DNA of 51,324 nt from Candidatus Parabacteroides intestinigallinarum. Lineage in GTDB: Bacteria; Bacteroidota; Bacteroidia; Bacteroidales; Tannerellaceae. Positions within the stretch are counted from its first letter, which is position 1. Every line of letters starts with the position of its first letter. The notes under the pieces were generated by a model. It saw only the letters and a program-made list of their open reading frames with translations. It was not told the origin of the DNA and did not search any database. Below are positions 43,519 through 51,324 of this stretch, piece by piece. The DNA lies in assembly GCA_019114945.1 (NCBI GenBank), contig DXEN01000016.1, forward strand, positions 1-51,324. The letters run 5' to 3'. A program made the translations under genes and the position numbers.

Positions 43519-44103
43519 TTATTCTCCTACTACGACTTTTGCGTGACGTAACACTTTGTCGAACAGCGTATAGCCTGTCTGTACGCAGTCTAATATTTTT
43601 CCTTTCATCGCCGGATCCGGTGCGGGTATTGTCGCGATGGCCTCGAACTCCTCCGTATTGAAAGGCTTGCCGATGGCCTCGATTGGCTTGACGCCTTGTT
43701 GGGAGAGGTAATTGATGAATTTACCGTGGATAAGGTTTATGCCCTCTTTCAGCGCCTCGATATCTTCCGCCGTTTGTACGTTCTGTAGCGCTCGCTCAAA
43801 ATCGTCGATAATCGGGAGCAGGTTCTTCAAGGCGTTCTCGCCGCCCGATTTGATCAAGTCGGCTTTCTCGCGCATCGTGCGTTTACGGTAGTTGTCGAAC
43901 TCGGCCCGCAAGCGTAAATGCGTGTCGTTTAACTCCTCATATTTCTTTTGCAGGCTTGTTAATTCATCCGACACATTGTCAGAGGTCTCGTTCTCCTCTG
44001 TCATATTGTTCTCTTCTTCCTGCAAATTTGTCGTTTCCTCGTTGTCGACATTCGTTTGTCTGGAGTCTACTTTCTCCTCTTCCTGATGATCCATCTTGTC
44101 CAT
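43519..44103 (-). CDS. grpE: Nucleotide exchange factor GrpE
   Basis: A 194-residue GrpE that releases ADP from DnaK. The first about 50 residues are highly acidic and Asn/Gln-rich (EEEKVDSRQTNVDNEE). A long coiled-coil helix follows (about 48-110, LTSLQKKYEELNDTHLRLRA, DNYRKRTMREK) and then the beta-domain (GVKPIEAIGKPFNTEEFEAI with ends shown, and VQTGYTLFDKVLRHAKVVVG). First gene of the grpE-dnaJ operon; dnaK is elsewhere. About 100 bases of leader precede it. Confidence 0.96.
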   Translation of the reverse strand: MDKMDHQEEEKVDSRQTNVDNEETTNLQEEENNMTEENETSDNVSDELTSLQKKYEELNDTHLRLRAEFDNYRKRTMREKADLIKSGGENALKNLLPIIDDFERALQNVQTAEDIEALKEGINLIHGKFINYLSQQGVKPIEAIGKPFNTEEFEAIATIPAPDPAMKGKILDCVQTGYTLFDKVLRHAKVVVGE

Positions 44104-44211
44104 AATTTATCTTGTTTTTATTATTAACTACCTGAAAGTGAAATACCGTATCACTTAGAATCCCGTCCCGTGCGTATGAGGCTGCGTCCGTCGGGAGCAA
44201 TTATCTCCCCG

Positions 44212-44240
44212 CAAATATATTGCCAACTATTCCGTGCCAA
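44212..44240 (-). promoter_or_regulatory. Promoter of grpE-dnaJ
   Basis: On the minus strand TTGG (44237-44240), 17 bases, TATATTTG (44212-44219), an exact -7 box. It sits about 110 bases before the grpE ATG. Its -33 region is next to the -7 box of the divergent promoter at 44253. Confidence 0.6.
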
Positions 44241-44252
44241 TAAAAATATCTT

Positions 44253-44260
44253 TACCTTTG
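44253..44260 (+). promoter_or_regulatory. -7 box of the PDZ-DUF4136 gene
   Basis: TACCTTTG, exact consensus, 37 bases before the ATG. The divergent grpE promoter lies 12 bases to the left, so the two may interfere. Confidence 0.6.
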
Positions 44261-44297
44261 CCACATATTTGCGAGCGAAAATCCGATAGTAAGAATC

Positions 44298-45731
44298 ATG
44301 GTACGACATTTATTTATAATGGTATCGCTGTTATGGGGCGCGTTTGTCTCCGCTGCCGCCCAGGATCGTAACAGCGTGGTTTGCCGATTGGGCTTCACGT
44401 ATGATATCAGCCAAAGTAAGAATTGGGGGTATCGGAAGCCGGTTATCAATAGCGTTATTCCTTATTCGTCCGCCGAGCAGGCGGGCGTCAAGCGTTACGA
44501 CGTGATCGAGGCGATCGATGGGGTCGCGGTGACGGATGTGTCGGTCGATGAGATCGCCCAGCTGCTGAATCCGGCAGGGAAGAACGAGGTCACCTTGGCG
44601 ATTCGGAACCTCTCGTCCGCTTCTACCAAGCATGTAATCGTTAAGAAAGATTGCAAGAAGAGCGACGCCATTACGGAGGATCAGTTGGCGTCGGCCTTCG
44701 CGATGTATAGCTTGGAGACTACGGGCGAGCGGGATTTCGTGTGTCCGTTTAGGACGACGGTTACGGCGGATAGCGTGGATTTCGGGAATTTCCGGACGTT
44801 CGCCTTCTCGCCGGTCGACGAGAGCAACCGCCAGTTGGAGTTGGTAATCAACGACTGTATCGAGGAAGAGTTGCTGAAGAAAGGTTTGACAAAAGACCTC
44901 GTGAAACCGGATATCCTGATACAGACGTTCTATTTCTTCGATAAGAATCCTAATTTTATGGGAGTCAATAAGGTACAGGTGAAGAAGGAGCCGACTTACC
45001 GTTATAATTCCGTGTATGGCAAGATGGAGCGGTTCCCGTTCTTGGATTACGCTATGGCGGAGTCGGAGGCGGAGTATTTGTTACAATTCGGGCTTCGCCT
45101 GATCGACCAGAAGGAAGTGCCCGGCCGGGTGCTTTGGGAGTGCGAGGCGAACGAGATGCTGGAGGAGTCGTTCCGCCTGGACGAGTATGCCCGTGTACAT
45201 GTGCCGTTGATGTGCTTGCAATATCCGTACGCGAAATATGGTCGCAACGTCCCGTTCCGCTTGCGGCAGAAGACCTATAATTATACAGGTATCAGCTATG
45301 ATATAAATGAGTTGGCTTTGGTGGTCGACGTGGATAAGAACTCGCCGGCGTATGCCGCCGGGGTTCGTCCGCGCGACGTGATCGAGCGTATCGGTCGCAA
45401 CAAGATGGGGTATTCGGCGGAGGAATTCTCGTCCGCGTACAAGCGGTTTATTTCCCGTACGATGGAATATCGCGACCCGAAGACGCTTTTCACGGATGCC
45501 AACGGGTTCCGGTATTGCATGTTCTGGGATGTATTCAAATATCCGCAGATTGCCGACGAGGTGCGGGACGCCGACTATTTGCCGGCCTTTTCCTACCTAT
45601 ATTATTTCGCCCCCTACATCAATCCGTCCGGCAACAATGCCTGTACGTTTTACATACAGCGGGGAAAGAAGCGATTGGAAGTGATTATCCGTCCGACCAT
45701 CCGTTCCGAGGCGGTGGTGGAGGTTAAATAA
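44298..45731 (+). CDS. Exported PDZ-DUF4136-PDZ protein
   Basis: A 477-residue protein with a signal peptide (MVRHLFIMVSLLWGAFVSAAA-Q). A first PDZ-like domain spans about 45-115 (VINSVIPYSSAEQAGVKRYD, VIEAIDGVAV). The middle (about 155-310) resembles DUF4136, common in Bacteroidota lipoproteins (FGNFRTFAFSPVDES, CIEEELLKKGLTKD, KPDILIQTFYFF). A second PDZ spans about 335-395 (VVDVDKNSPAYAAGVRPRDV). No protease triad is visible, so it is likely a periplasmic scaffold or binding protein. It sits between grpE and mutS2, 16 bases before mutS2, which may share its transcript. Function unknown. Confidence 0.78.
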   Translation: MVRHLFIMVSLLWGAFVSAAAQDRNSVVCRLGFTYDISQSKNWGYRKPVINSVIPYSSAEQAGVKRYDVIEAIDGVAVTDVSVDEIAQLLNPAGKNEVTLAIRNLSSASTKHVIVKKDCKKSDAITEDQLASAFAMYSLETTGERDFVCPFRTTVTADSVDFGNFRTFAFSPVDESNRQLELVINDCIEEELLKKGLTKDLVKPDILIQTFYFFDKNPNFMGVNKVQVKKEPTYRYNSVYGKMERFPFLDYAMAESEAEYLLQFGLRLIDQKEVPGRVLWECEANEMLEESFRLDEYARVHVPLMCLQYPYAKYGRNVPFRLRQKTYNYTGISYDINELALVVDVDKNSPAYAAGVRPRDVIERIGRNKMGYSAEEFSSAYKRFISRTMEYRDPKTLFTDANGFRYCMFWDVFKYPQIADEVRDADYLPAFSYLYYFAPYINPSGNNACTFYIQRGKKRLEVIIRPTIRSEAVVEVK

Positions 45732-45747
45732 AAGATAACATAGGCAA

Positions 45748-48213
45748 GTGATATATCCACAGAATTTCGAGCAAAAGACAGGATTCGACAAGATCCGTAG
45801 TTTTATTTCAGACAAGTGTTTAAGCCCCCTTGGCAAGGAGCGGGTGGGGGATATGTGTTTTTCCGTGCGGATCGACGAGGTGCTTACGTGGTTGGAGCGG
45901 ACGGACGAGTTTCTGCGCCTCATTCGGGGCGACGAGGAGTTCCCGGTCAATTATTTCTTCGACGTGCGTCCCGCCTTGAAGCGGATTCGTCCGGAAGGGA
46001 CGTGGATGGACGAGCGGGAGTTGTTCGACCTTGAGCGTTCCTTGCGGACCATCGACGATATCGTGCGCTTTTTCCGACCCAACGAGGAGGGAACGGTGCG
46101 CTATCCGGCGCTGACGGAGCTGGCCGGCGACGTCCAGGTATTCCCCACGTTGATTCAGCGTATAGACGGTATATTGGACAAGTTCGGGCATATCAAGGAT
46201 AATGCCTCGCCTGCCTTGGCGCGGATCCGCGGGGAGATAACGACGACGATGAGCGGCATCTCGCGCAACCTGCAATCCATTCTCCGCTCGGCGCAGGCGG
46301 AGGGTGTGGTGGATAAGGATATCACCCCGACCATGCGCGACGGGCGTTTGATGATTCCCGTCGCTCCGGCGTTCAAGCGGAAGATAAAGGGTATCGTGCA
46401 CGACGAATCCGCCAGCGGGAAGACGGTTTTTATCGAGCCGGAGGCCGTGGTGGAGGCGAACAACCGCATCCGGGAGTTGGAGGCGGAGGAGCGCCGGGAG
46501 ATTATCCGGATATTGACGGATTTTACGGCGGAGGTCCGTCCGCGGGTGGCGGACATCCTGCGCTCGTACGAGTTCCTGGCGGATATCGACTTTATTCGGG
46601 CGAAAGCCCTCTTCGCCGACCAGATCGGGGCGATCAAGCCGGTCGTGGAGGACAAGCGGCAAATCGACTGGGTGGGCGCTGTCCATCCGCTTTTGTATCT
46701 ATCGTCGCGGAAGCAGGGTAAGGAGGTCGTCCCCTTGGATATCGAGCTGACGGAGGCGAAACGCATCCTCCTGATTTCCGGACCGAACGCCGGTGGCAAG
46801 TCCGTGTGCCTGAAAACGGTCGGGTTGCTTCAATACATGCTGCAATGCGGGGTGCCCATCCCCTTGCGCGAGAGCTCTCGAACCGGCATCTTCGAGCGTA
46901 TCTTCATCGATATCGGCGACGAGCAGAGCATCGAGAACGATTTAAGCACCTATAGTTCGCACTTGCTGAATATGAAATATTTCGTACGTAATTGCGACGA
47001 TCGCACGTTGCTATTGATTGACGAGTTCGGCGGGGGTACGGAGCCGCAGATAGGCGGGGCGATCGCCGAGGCGTTGCTCGACCGCTTCAATCGCAACCGT
47101 GCGTTCGGGGTCATCACGACGCATTACCAGAACCTGAAGCATTTCGCCGAGGACGCGGAGGGCATCGTGAACGGGGCTATGTTGTACGACCGGCATCTGA
47201 TGCGGCCGTTGTTTCGCCTTTCCATTGGAAATCCGGGCAGCTCGTTCGCTATCGAGATCGCCCGCAAGATCGGTCTCCCGGAAGAGGTGATCGCCGAGGC
47301 CTCGGAGAAAGTCGGGGCGGACTACATCAATATGGATAAGTACCTGCAGGACATCGTGCGCGACAAACGCTACTGGGAGACTAAGCGGCAGAACATCCGC
47401 CAGCGGGAGAAACGGTTGGAGGAAGTCACCGCCCGCTACGAGCAGGACTTGGAGGCCGTGGGCAAGCAGCGGAAGGAAATTATCCAGGAGGCGAAGGAGG
47501 AGGCGCGCCGTATCCTGCGGGAGGCGAACGCGCGGATCGAGAACACGATACGGGAGATTAAGGAGGCGCAGGCGGAGAAGGAGCGGACCAAGCTGGCCCG
47601 CAAGGCGCTGGAGGATTTCAAGGATACCGTGGACGCCGCCGCCGAGGACGACGAGCGCATCGCCCGGAAGATGGAGAAACTGCGTGAGCGCGACCGGCGC
47701 AAGCGGCGGAAGGCTGAGCCGGAAGCGCAAGCGGCGGAGGTGGTAGCGATCGGTGTGGGCGACGCCGTGCGCCTGAAAGGGCAGGCCTCGGCGGGCGTTG
47801 TCATGGAGCTGCAAGGCAAGCAGGCGGTCGTGGCGTTCGGGATGCTGAAAAGCACCGTCAAGTTGGAGCAACTGGAAAAAGTGAGCAAGGGGCAAATCAA
47901 GAAAGAGACCCCGAAGAGTACCTTCATCAGCGCCCGGACCGCTGACGATATGCACGAGAAGAAGATCCACTTCAAGCAAGAGATCGATATACGCGGGATG
48001 CGCGGCGACGAGGCCTTGCAGGCGGTGACCTACTTTATCGACGACGCCATACAGGTAGGTGCCTCGAAGGTCCGTATCCTGCACGGCACGGGTACGGGAG
48101 CCTTGCGCCAGTTGGTGCGCGAGTACCTGCGCACGGTGCCGAGCGTGCGGCATTTCGAGGACGAGCATGTTCAGTTCGGCGGCGCCGGCATCACGGTGGT
48201 GGAGTTGGAATAG
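45748..48213 (+). CDS. mutS2: MutS2 family ATPase with Smr domain
   Basis: An 821-residue MutS2. It lacks the mismatch-recognition domain of MutS. A core and clamp region (1-300) precedes the ABC-type ATPase (about 330-515) with Walker A SGPNAGGKS near 345, the signature DLSTYSSHLLNM and Walker B LLLIDEFGGGTEP. A long charged coiled coil (about 525-655) and a KOW-like segment (VGDAVRLKGQASAGVVMELQ) follow, and a C-terminal Smr nuclease domain (about 740-821, IDIRGMRGDEAL, ILHGTGTGALRQ). The family acts in recombination control or in splitting collided ribosomes. The start is GTG at 45748. corA follows 11 bases later. Confidence 0.93.
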   Translation: MIYPQNFEQKTGFDKIRSFISDKCLSPLGKERVGDMCFSVRIDEVLTWLERTDEFLRLIRGDEEFPVNYFFDVRPALKRIRPEGTWMDERELFDLERSLRTIDDIVRFFRPNEEGTVRYPALTELAGDVQVFPTLIQRIDGILDKFGHIKDNASPALARIRGEITTTMSGISRNLQSILRSAQAEGVVDKDITPTMRDGRLMIPVAPAFKRKIKGIVHDESASGKTVFIEPEAVVEANNRIRELEAEERREIIRILTDFTAEVRPRVADILRSYEFLADIDFIRAKALFADQIGAIKPVVEDKRQIDWVGAVHPLLYLSSRKQGKEVVPLDIELTEAKRILLISGPNAGGKSVCLKTVGLLQYMLQCGVPIPLRESSRTGIFERIFIDIGDEQSIENDLSTYSSHLLNMKYFVRNCDDRTLLLIDEFGGGTEPQIGGAIAEALLDRFNRNRAFGVITTHYQNLKHFAEDAEGIVNGAMLYDRHLMRPLFRLSIGNPGSSFAIEIARKIGLPEEVIAEASEKVGADYINMDKYLQDIVRDKRYWETKRQNIRQREKRLEEVTARYEQDLEAVGKQRKEIIQEAKEEARRILREANARIENTIREIKEAQAEKERTKLARKALEDFKDTVDAAAEDDERIARKMEKLRERDRRKRRKAEPEAQAAEVVAIGVGDAVRLKGQASAGVVMELQGKQAVVAFGMLKSTVKLEQLEKVSKGQIKKETPKSTFISARTADDMHEKKIHFKQEIDIRGMRGDEALQAVTYFIDDAIQVGASKVRILHGTGTGALRQLVREYLRTVPSVRHFEDEHVQFGGAGITVVELE

Positions 48214-48224
48214 AAAAACGGAGA

Positions 48225-49301
48225 ATGATGAGACGGGTATTCCATAAGAGAAAGCGCTCGCTGGCCAATCGGCATTTGTCGGAGCGTTATTGTTACGCGG
48301 GGGAGTTGGATACGGAGACCCGTATCCGCCTCACGCGGTACAACGAGCGGGATTTGCGGGAGAAAGAGATACGGGTGGCGGATGCCTCGTTCGACGCGTT
48401 GATTCGTCCGGATCAGATGAATTGGTTGGAGGTACGGGGCTTGACGAATGCCGACGTGATTACCCGTATCGTGAAGAACTTTGGCTTTCATGAGTTGGAC
48501 GCGAAGGATATCCTGACACCGTTGCACGTGGCGAAGATCGAGGAGTACGAGGGGCGTATGCTGATCGTCTTGAACACGTGTTATTTCGATGAGCGGCAGG
48601 AGATGCGCTCCGAGCATATCGGCATCTTGGTATCGGAGCGTGCGGTGGTCACTTTCACGGAAAGCGATAATCCTATTTTTGAGAATACGCGCGAGGCGTT
48701 GCGCTCGAATACGTTGAATATACGTCGGAAAGGATATGGACTATTGGTGGCTTTCTTGCTGAACTCGATTATAGCGGGTTTGGCGGACGCGGCCGCGAAG
48801 GTGGAGGAGTTCCTGGAGGATATCGAGGAGACATTGCTGAACCCGGATGATACGCCCGAGAATGTGGGCTCGCTTATCCAGCAGCGGCGCCATGAGTTCA
48901 TGGAGATTCGCAAGAGCAGCCAGCCGTTGAAAGACCAATTCTCGCGACTGACACACACGGAGAACGGATTGATCACGCCCGATATCCAGCCAATCTATAT
49001 CGACTTGCAGGATGAGTTGCAATTCGTGATCCAGACAACGGAGAGTTGCCGCGAGATTACCTCCTCGTTAGTGGATTTATATATCTCCAACAACGACCTG
49101 CGTATGAACGCTATCATGAAACGCTTGACCATCGTTTCCACGCTGTTCATTCCCTTGACATTCTTGGTGGGTGTATGGGGCATGAATTTCGAGGTGATGC
49201 CGGAGTTGGACTGGCGCTACGGCTATCTCGCCGCATGGGTGATCATGCTTCTTACGGGACTGCTCACGTGGCTCTACATGAAAAGGAAGGATTGGTATTG
49301 A
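48225..49301 (+). CDS. corA: CorA-type magnesium/cobalt channel
   Basis: A 358-residue Mg2+ channel. A large cytoplasmic funnel (1-290) with a long stalk helix (about 200-290) is followed by two C-terminal transmembrane helices (about 295-320 and 330-352), with the filter motif GMN in VGVWGMNFEVMPEL. The first helix has LTIVSTLFIPLTFLVGVWGMN-type sequence (ends shown). Two ATGs are adjacent (48225, 48228). It follows mutS2 by 11 bases, so co-transcription is likely. The 22-base repeat array D begins right after its stop. Confidence 0.94.
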   Translation: MMRRVFHKRKRSLANRHLSERYCYAGELDTETRIRLTRYNERDLREKEIRVADASFDALIRPDQMNWLEVRGLTNADVITRIVKNFGFHELDAKDILTPLHVAKIEEYEGRMLIVLNTCYFDERQEMRSEHIGILVSERAVVTFTESDNPIFENTREALRSNTLNIRRKGYGLLVAFLLNSIIAGLADAAAKVEEFLEDIEETLLNPDDTPENVGSLIQQRRHEFMEIRKSSQPLKDQFSRLTHTENGLITPDIQPIYIDLQDELQFVIQTTESCREITSSLVDLYISNNDLRMNAIMKRLTIVSTLFIPLTFLVGVWGMNFEVMPELDWRYGYLAAWVIMLLTGLLTWLYMKRKDWY

Positions 49302-49304
49302 TAA

Positions 49305-49414
49305 ACGCACCTACGTGTCTTCGCCAACGCACGTATGTTAAAATGCCAACGCACCTACGTGACTTTGCCCACGCACGTATGTTAAAATGCCCACGCACGT
49401 AGGTGACATTTAAG
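49305..49414. repeat. Intergenic array, five 22-base units (array D)
   Basis: Five units of exactly 22 bases start at 49305, 49327, 49349, 49371 and 49393. All begin ACGCAC and most end TGCCA or TGCCC. The core alternates between CACCTACGTG and CACGTATGTT, and the last unit has CACGTAGGTG, the exact complement of CACCTACGTG. The array starts four bases after the corA stop and ends 18 bases before the end of the convergent ATPase gene. Same family as arrays A and B. Confidence 0.88.
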
Positions 49415-49431
49415 CAAACCGCATTATAACT

Positions 49432-50349
49432 TTATTCAGCGAATAGCTCCTCGTACCGTTTAAACAGTTTGTAATAGCAACGGACATTTTCGAGATTCTG
49501 CCATTTATCCCTTTGAATAGGTTGTGCGTCCAAGTCATAAATCCAAGCCCCCGGAATGGATAAGATGAATGGTGAATGAGTAGCTATTATCAGTTGGCAA
49601 TGAAAAGCGCGAGCGGCTCCTTGTAGGAATTGCGCCAATTCAATTTGCCATTTAGCGGATAGACTATTTTCTGGTTCATCCAGTAATATCAGAGAATCAT
49701 CTTGTATCTTCTTTACAAAATAATTAAACGCGGTCTCACCGTTCGATTGCTCGGGGTGGTTTCGTGACAAGCGGGAACGTACATATTGGGAACAAGAAGG
49801 ATCATTTTTCTTACGAATGGGCCTTTCTATGAATTCTTTTACCAAACGTTCACGCTCAAAATCAATCGCTTGATTCTCATTTCGTATTCTAAGCATATTG
49901 TCGAACACATCATCGCTGGTGATGATTTCCCCTTTTTGAATAGCGGATCTGCTCGTGGCCTCTTTGATAAGAAAAGCGTCACAAAATTTCAGATAATCAT
50001 CAAAAAAGGGGCCTCTGTTATACAACGTCGAGCGACGCAATCCCAACTTTTGCGCGATCACATTCAATAAGGTTGTTTTACCCGAACCATTTCCTCCGTA
50101 AAGGATTGTAATATCTCCCAAATGAAAATCAAATATTCCTCGCTGGTAGAATATTTTCCAAGGATACCAGGAAGTGAATCCTGTCATCTCATTAGCTTGT
50201 GGTATTCCATCTGGGAATCGTTCTTCTAGAGTTTCAAGGATTGACTTGATATTGGGAGGTATTATATGCCATCTGTAAACTTCCGGTGGAGAGAAATACC
50301 AATCCTGCCATATATCCGGAGGCAATTGGAAACTTTTTAGGTATATCAT
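49432..50349 (-). CDS. ABC/SMC-type AAA ATPase, stand-alone
   Basis: A 305-residue ATPase of the AAA_15/AAA_21 kind. Walker A is GGNGSGKT (85-92), an ABC-like signature SNGE is at 202-205, Walker B is LILLDEPEN (220-228, D224 and E225) and the switch His is H258 in ATHSP. The first 70 residues (PPEVYRWHIIPPNIKSILE) and the middle lid (110-200) have no known motif. It has no nuclease domain, so partners must supply any effector. It is 24 bases after the gene at 50374 on the same strand and surely co-transcribed. Base composition is visibly richer in A+T than the genes to its left, suggesting more recent arrival. Confidence 0.85.
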   Translation of the reverse strand: MIYLKSFQLPPDIWQDWYFSPPEVYRWHIIPPNIKSILETLEERFPDGIPQANEMTGFTSWYPWKIFYQRGIFDFHLGDITILYGGNGSGKTTLLNVIAQKLGLRRSTLYNRGPFFDDYLKFCDAFLIKEATSRSAIQKGEIITSDDVFDNMLRIRNENQAIDFERERLVKEFIERPIRKKNDPSCSQYVRSRLSRNHPEQSNGETAFNYFVKKIQDDSLILLDEPENSLSAKWQIELAQFLQGAARAFHCQLIIATHSPFILSIPGAWIYDLDAQPIQRDKWQNLENVRCYYKLFKRYEELFAE

Positions 50350-50373
50350 AATATTCTACTTTCATTACAAAAA

Positions 50374-51321
50374 TCAGCAACTGGCTAATAATAACATTGA
50401 GATATCCTCATCCAGAGTATCATCTGTTCCTATTCCCCATTGTATAGAAGCCGACGGGCTGAAACGAGACTCTATCCTTTTTAAACGAGTATATTCCTCC
50501 TCTGTTATTGGACGTTCAGAAGAAGCTTTAACCGTAATAGCAATTCTGGTATCTTCTTCATAATCCGTATAATCGTATTTTTGTATCAATTCAATTAAAT
50601 AATCTACCCGATCGTGTTTTCCAAATGTGCGGGAACGATAAGATCTTTCTTGAATATATTCAGTTTGAAACAAATATTCTATATCTTTCCGCGGAATAGG
50701 GCTTAAACGTTGTATGGCATTTTCTACTTTGCCCATACGTTTTAATACTTCGCATCTTTTCCGTTGCCGATGAGCACGTTTCCGTTTGCTTCGGTTAAAA
50801 TGCTTTAACTCTGCTCCACAAGGATATGAACCCTTTCCGCGTAAGGCTTTTGGATATTCATTGTCACACATTTTCCTGAATAAATCCCAATAGGCTTGCT
50901 CATATTTATTCGTAATAATAGGTTCCCCATTCATTTCCTCACGCACTTTTTCTTGATCTTCCGGCAAACCATAGAATGTAAGTTCCCATAAACAATTTGC
51001 GGCAAGAACCCCTTTAGGATAGTTTAATAAATCCTTTGTGATATAGAATGGAACGACCAAAGCCCATTCAAAACTCAAATGGTGTACATTGATACGTATG
51101 CGACTTTCTTTCAACGTTTCTTCCGATATCGGTTCCTCTTTGAAATCATTCACCTTTGGATAGATAATATCTTCATCTGATAGTTCTTTCTCCAAATACG
51201 AAATGACGGATGTCGTGTACCAATCATCGTCCGGAACCTTTATATCTTCTTTTGCGCTTACCTCCTTCCATTCTTGGAACAATTCCCGACATACGTCAAA
51301 CGCTTCCTTGAAGTAAAACAA
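50374..51321 (-). CDS. Unknown protein with FtsZ-C-domain-like end (probably cut at 5' side)
   Basis: About 315 residues are visible. The only start in the window is a TTG at 51319-51321 and the frame stays open to the edge, so the true start probably lies outside. The middle (WALVVPFYITKDLLNYPKG, AANCLWELTFYG, about 85-140) resembles DUF6557-type proteins as I remember them. A very basic patch (RSKRKRAHRQRKR, about 178-190) may bind nucleic acid. The last 57 residues read RIAITVKAS, then EEEYTRLKRIESRF, SASIQWGIGTDDTLDEDI and SMLLLAS. This matches the order of the FtsZ C-terminal domain (VNI-G, helix, ANIIFGA-ID--L-DE, V-VIATG). No GTP-binding GGGTGSG loop is seen. First gene of the operon with the ATPase. 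Function unknown. Confidence 0.65.
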   Translation of the reverse strand: MFYFKEAFDVCRELFQEWKEVSAKEDIKVPDDDWYTTSVISYLEKELSDEDIIYPKVNDFKEEPISEETLKESRIRINVHHLSFEWALVVPFYITKDLLNYPKGVLAANCLWELTFYGLPEDQEKVREEMNGEPIITNKYEQAYWDLFRKMCDNEYPKALRGKGSYPCGAELKHFNRSKRKRAHRQRKRCEVLKRMGKVENAIQRLSPIPRKDIEYLFQTEYIQERSYRSRTFGKHDRVDYLIELIQKYDYTDYEEDTRIAITVKASSERPITEEEYTRLKRIESRFSPSASIQWGIGTDDTLDEDISMLLLASC

Positions 51322-51324
51322 ATT

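Noticed and set aside
47011-48168. 385-codon minus-strand frame opposite mutS2
   Set aside because: GC-rich antisense shadow; Leu/His/Arg-rich translation with no motif, while MutS2 motifs are intact on the plus strand.
49046-49402. 118-codon frame running from corA into the repeat array
   Set aside because: Out of frame with corA and ends in the repeats; a by-product of the array sequence.

Overview
The window reads as a stretch of chromosome from a member of the Bacteroidota, most likely a Parabacteroides close to P. distasonis. The signs are promoters of the Bacteroides type (TTTG, about 19-21 bases, then TAnnTTTG) ahead of many genes, a surface-lipoprotein export signal, an rpsF-rpsR-rplI cluster without ssb, a CBM20-carrying 4-alpha-glucanotransferase, and dnaA followed by a B12-dependent ribonucleotide reductase. 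The genus is inference; the phylum is well supported. No rRNA, tRNA, insertion sequence, CRISPR array or prophage was seen.

Layout. 1-7.5 kb: the start of a probable AraC-type regulator, a divergent alkaline-phosphatase-like protein that has lost its catalytic residues, and a two-gene minus-strand operon. That operon encodes a DUF1848 protein with a radical-SAM-like CX3CX2C motif and a 1632-residue protein fusing a NERD nuclease-like domain, a Cas4/RecB-like nuclease, an SF1 UPF1/Dna2-type helicase and a SAM-methyltransferase-like domain. This is the best candidate for an undescribed repair or defence system. 7.7-18.3 kb: core genes rpsF, rpsR, rplI, a cell-wall amidase, an MCE/MlaD protein, dnaA, nrdJ and malQ, with a cluster of DnaA-box-like sites between dnaA and nrdJ. 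18.4-24.2 kb: a DUF308 membrane protein, then a TonB-dependent receptor, a Big2-domain surface lipoprotein and a MORN_2 repeat protein. 24.5-34.1 kb: a PurF-like protein without the glutaminase cysteine, pepT, gcvT, an oxidoreductase, an AlbA_2 protein, a Kef-type antiporter, kdsB and panB. 34.5-41.5 kb: Thi4 and a CzcCBA-type metal efflux operon preceded by a small His-rich protein. 41.6-49.3 kb: a cytidylate-kinase-like protein, grpE-dnaJ, a PDZ-DUF4136-PDZ protein, mutS2 and corA. 49.4-51.3 kb: an AT-richer two-gene unit, an ABC-type ATPase and a partner whose C-terminus resembles the C-terminal domain of FtsZ.

A thread not explained by genes is a family of intergenic tandem arrays with an exact 22-base period (7555-7642, 24243-24418, 49305-49414), plus a sequence-unrelated array of spaced palindromes with nearly the same period (35329-35430). 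Identical period with diverged sequence at scattered intergenic sites suggests selected structure, either helically phased protein sites or RNA hairpins.
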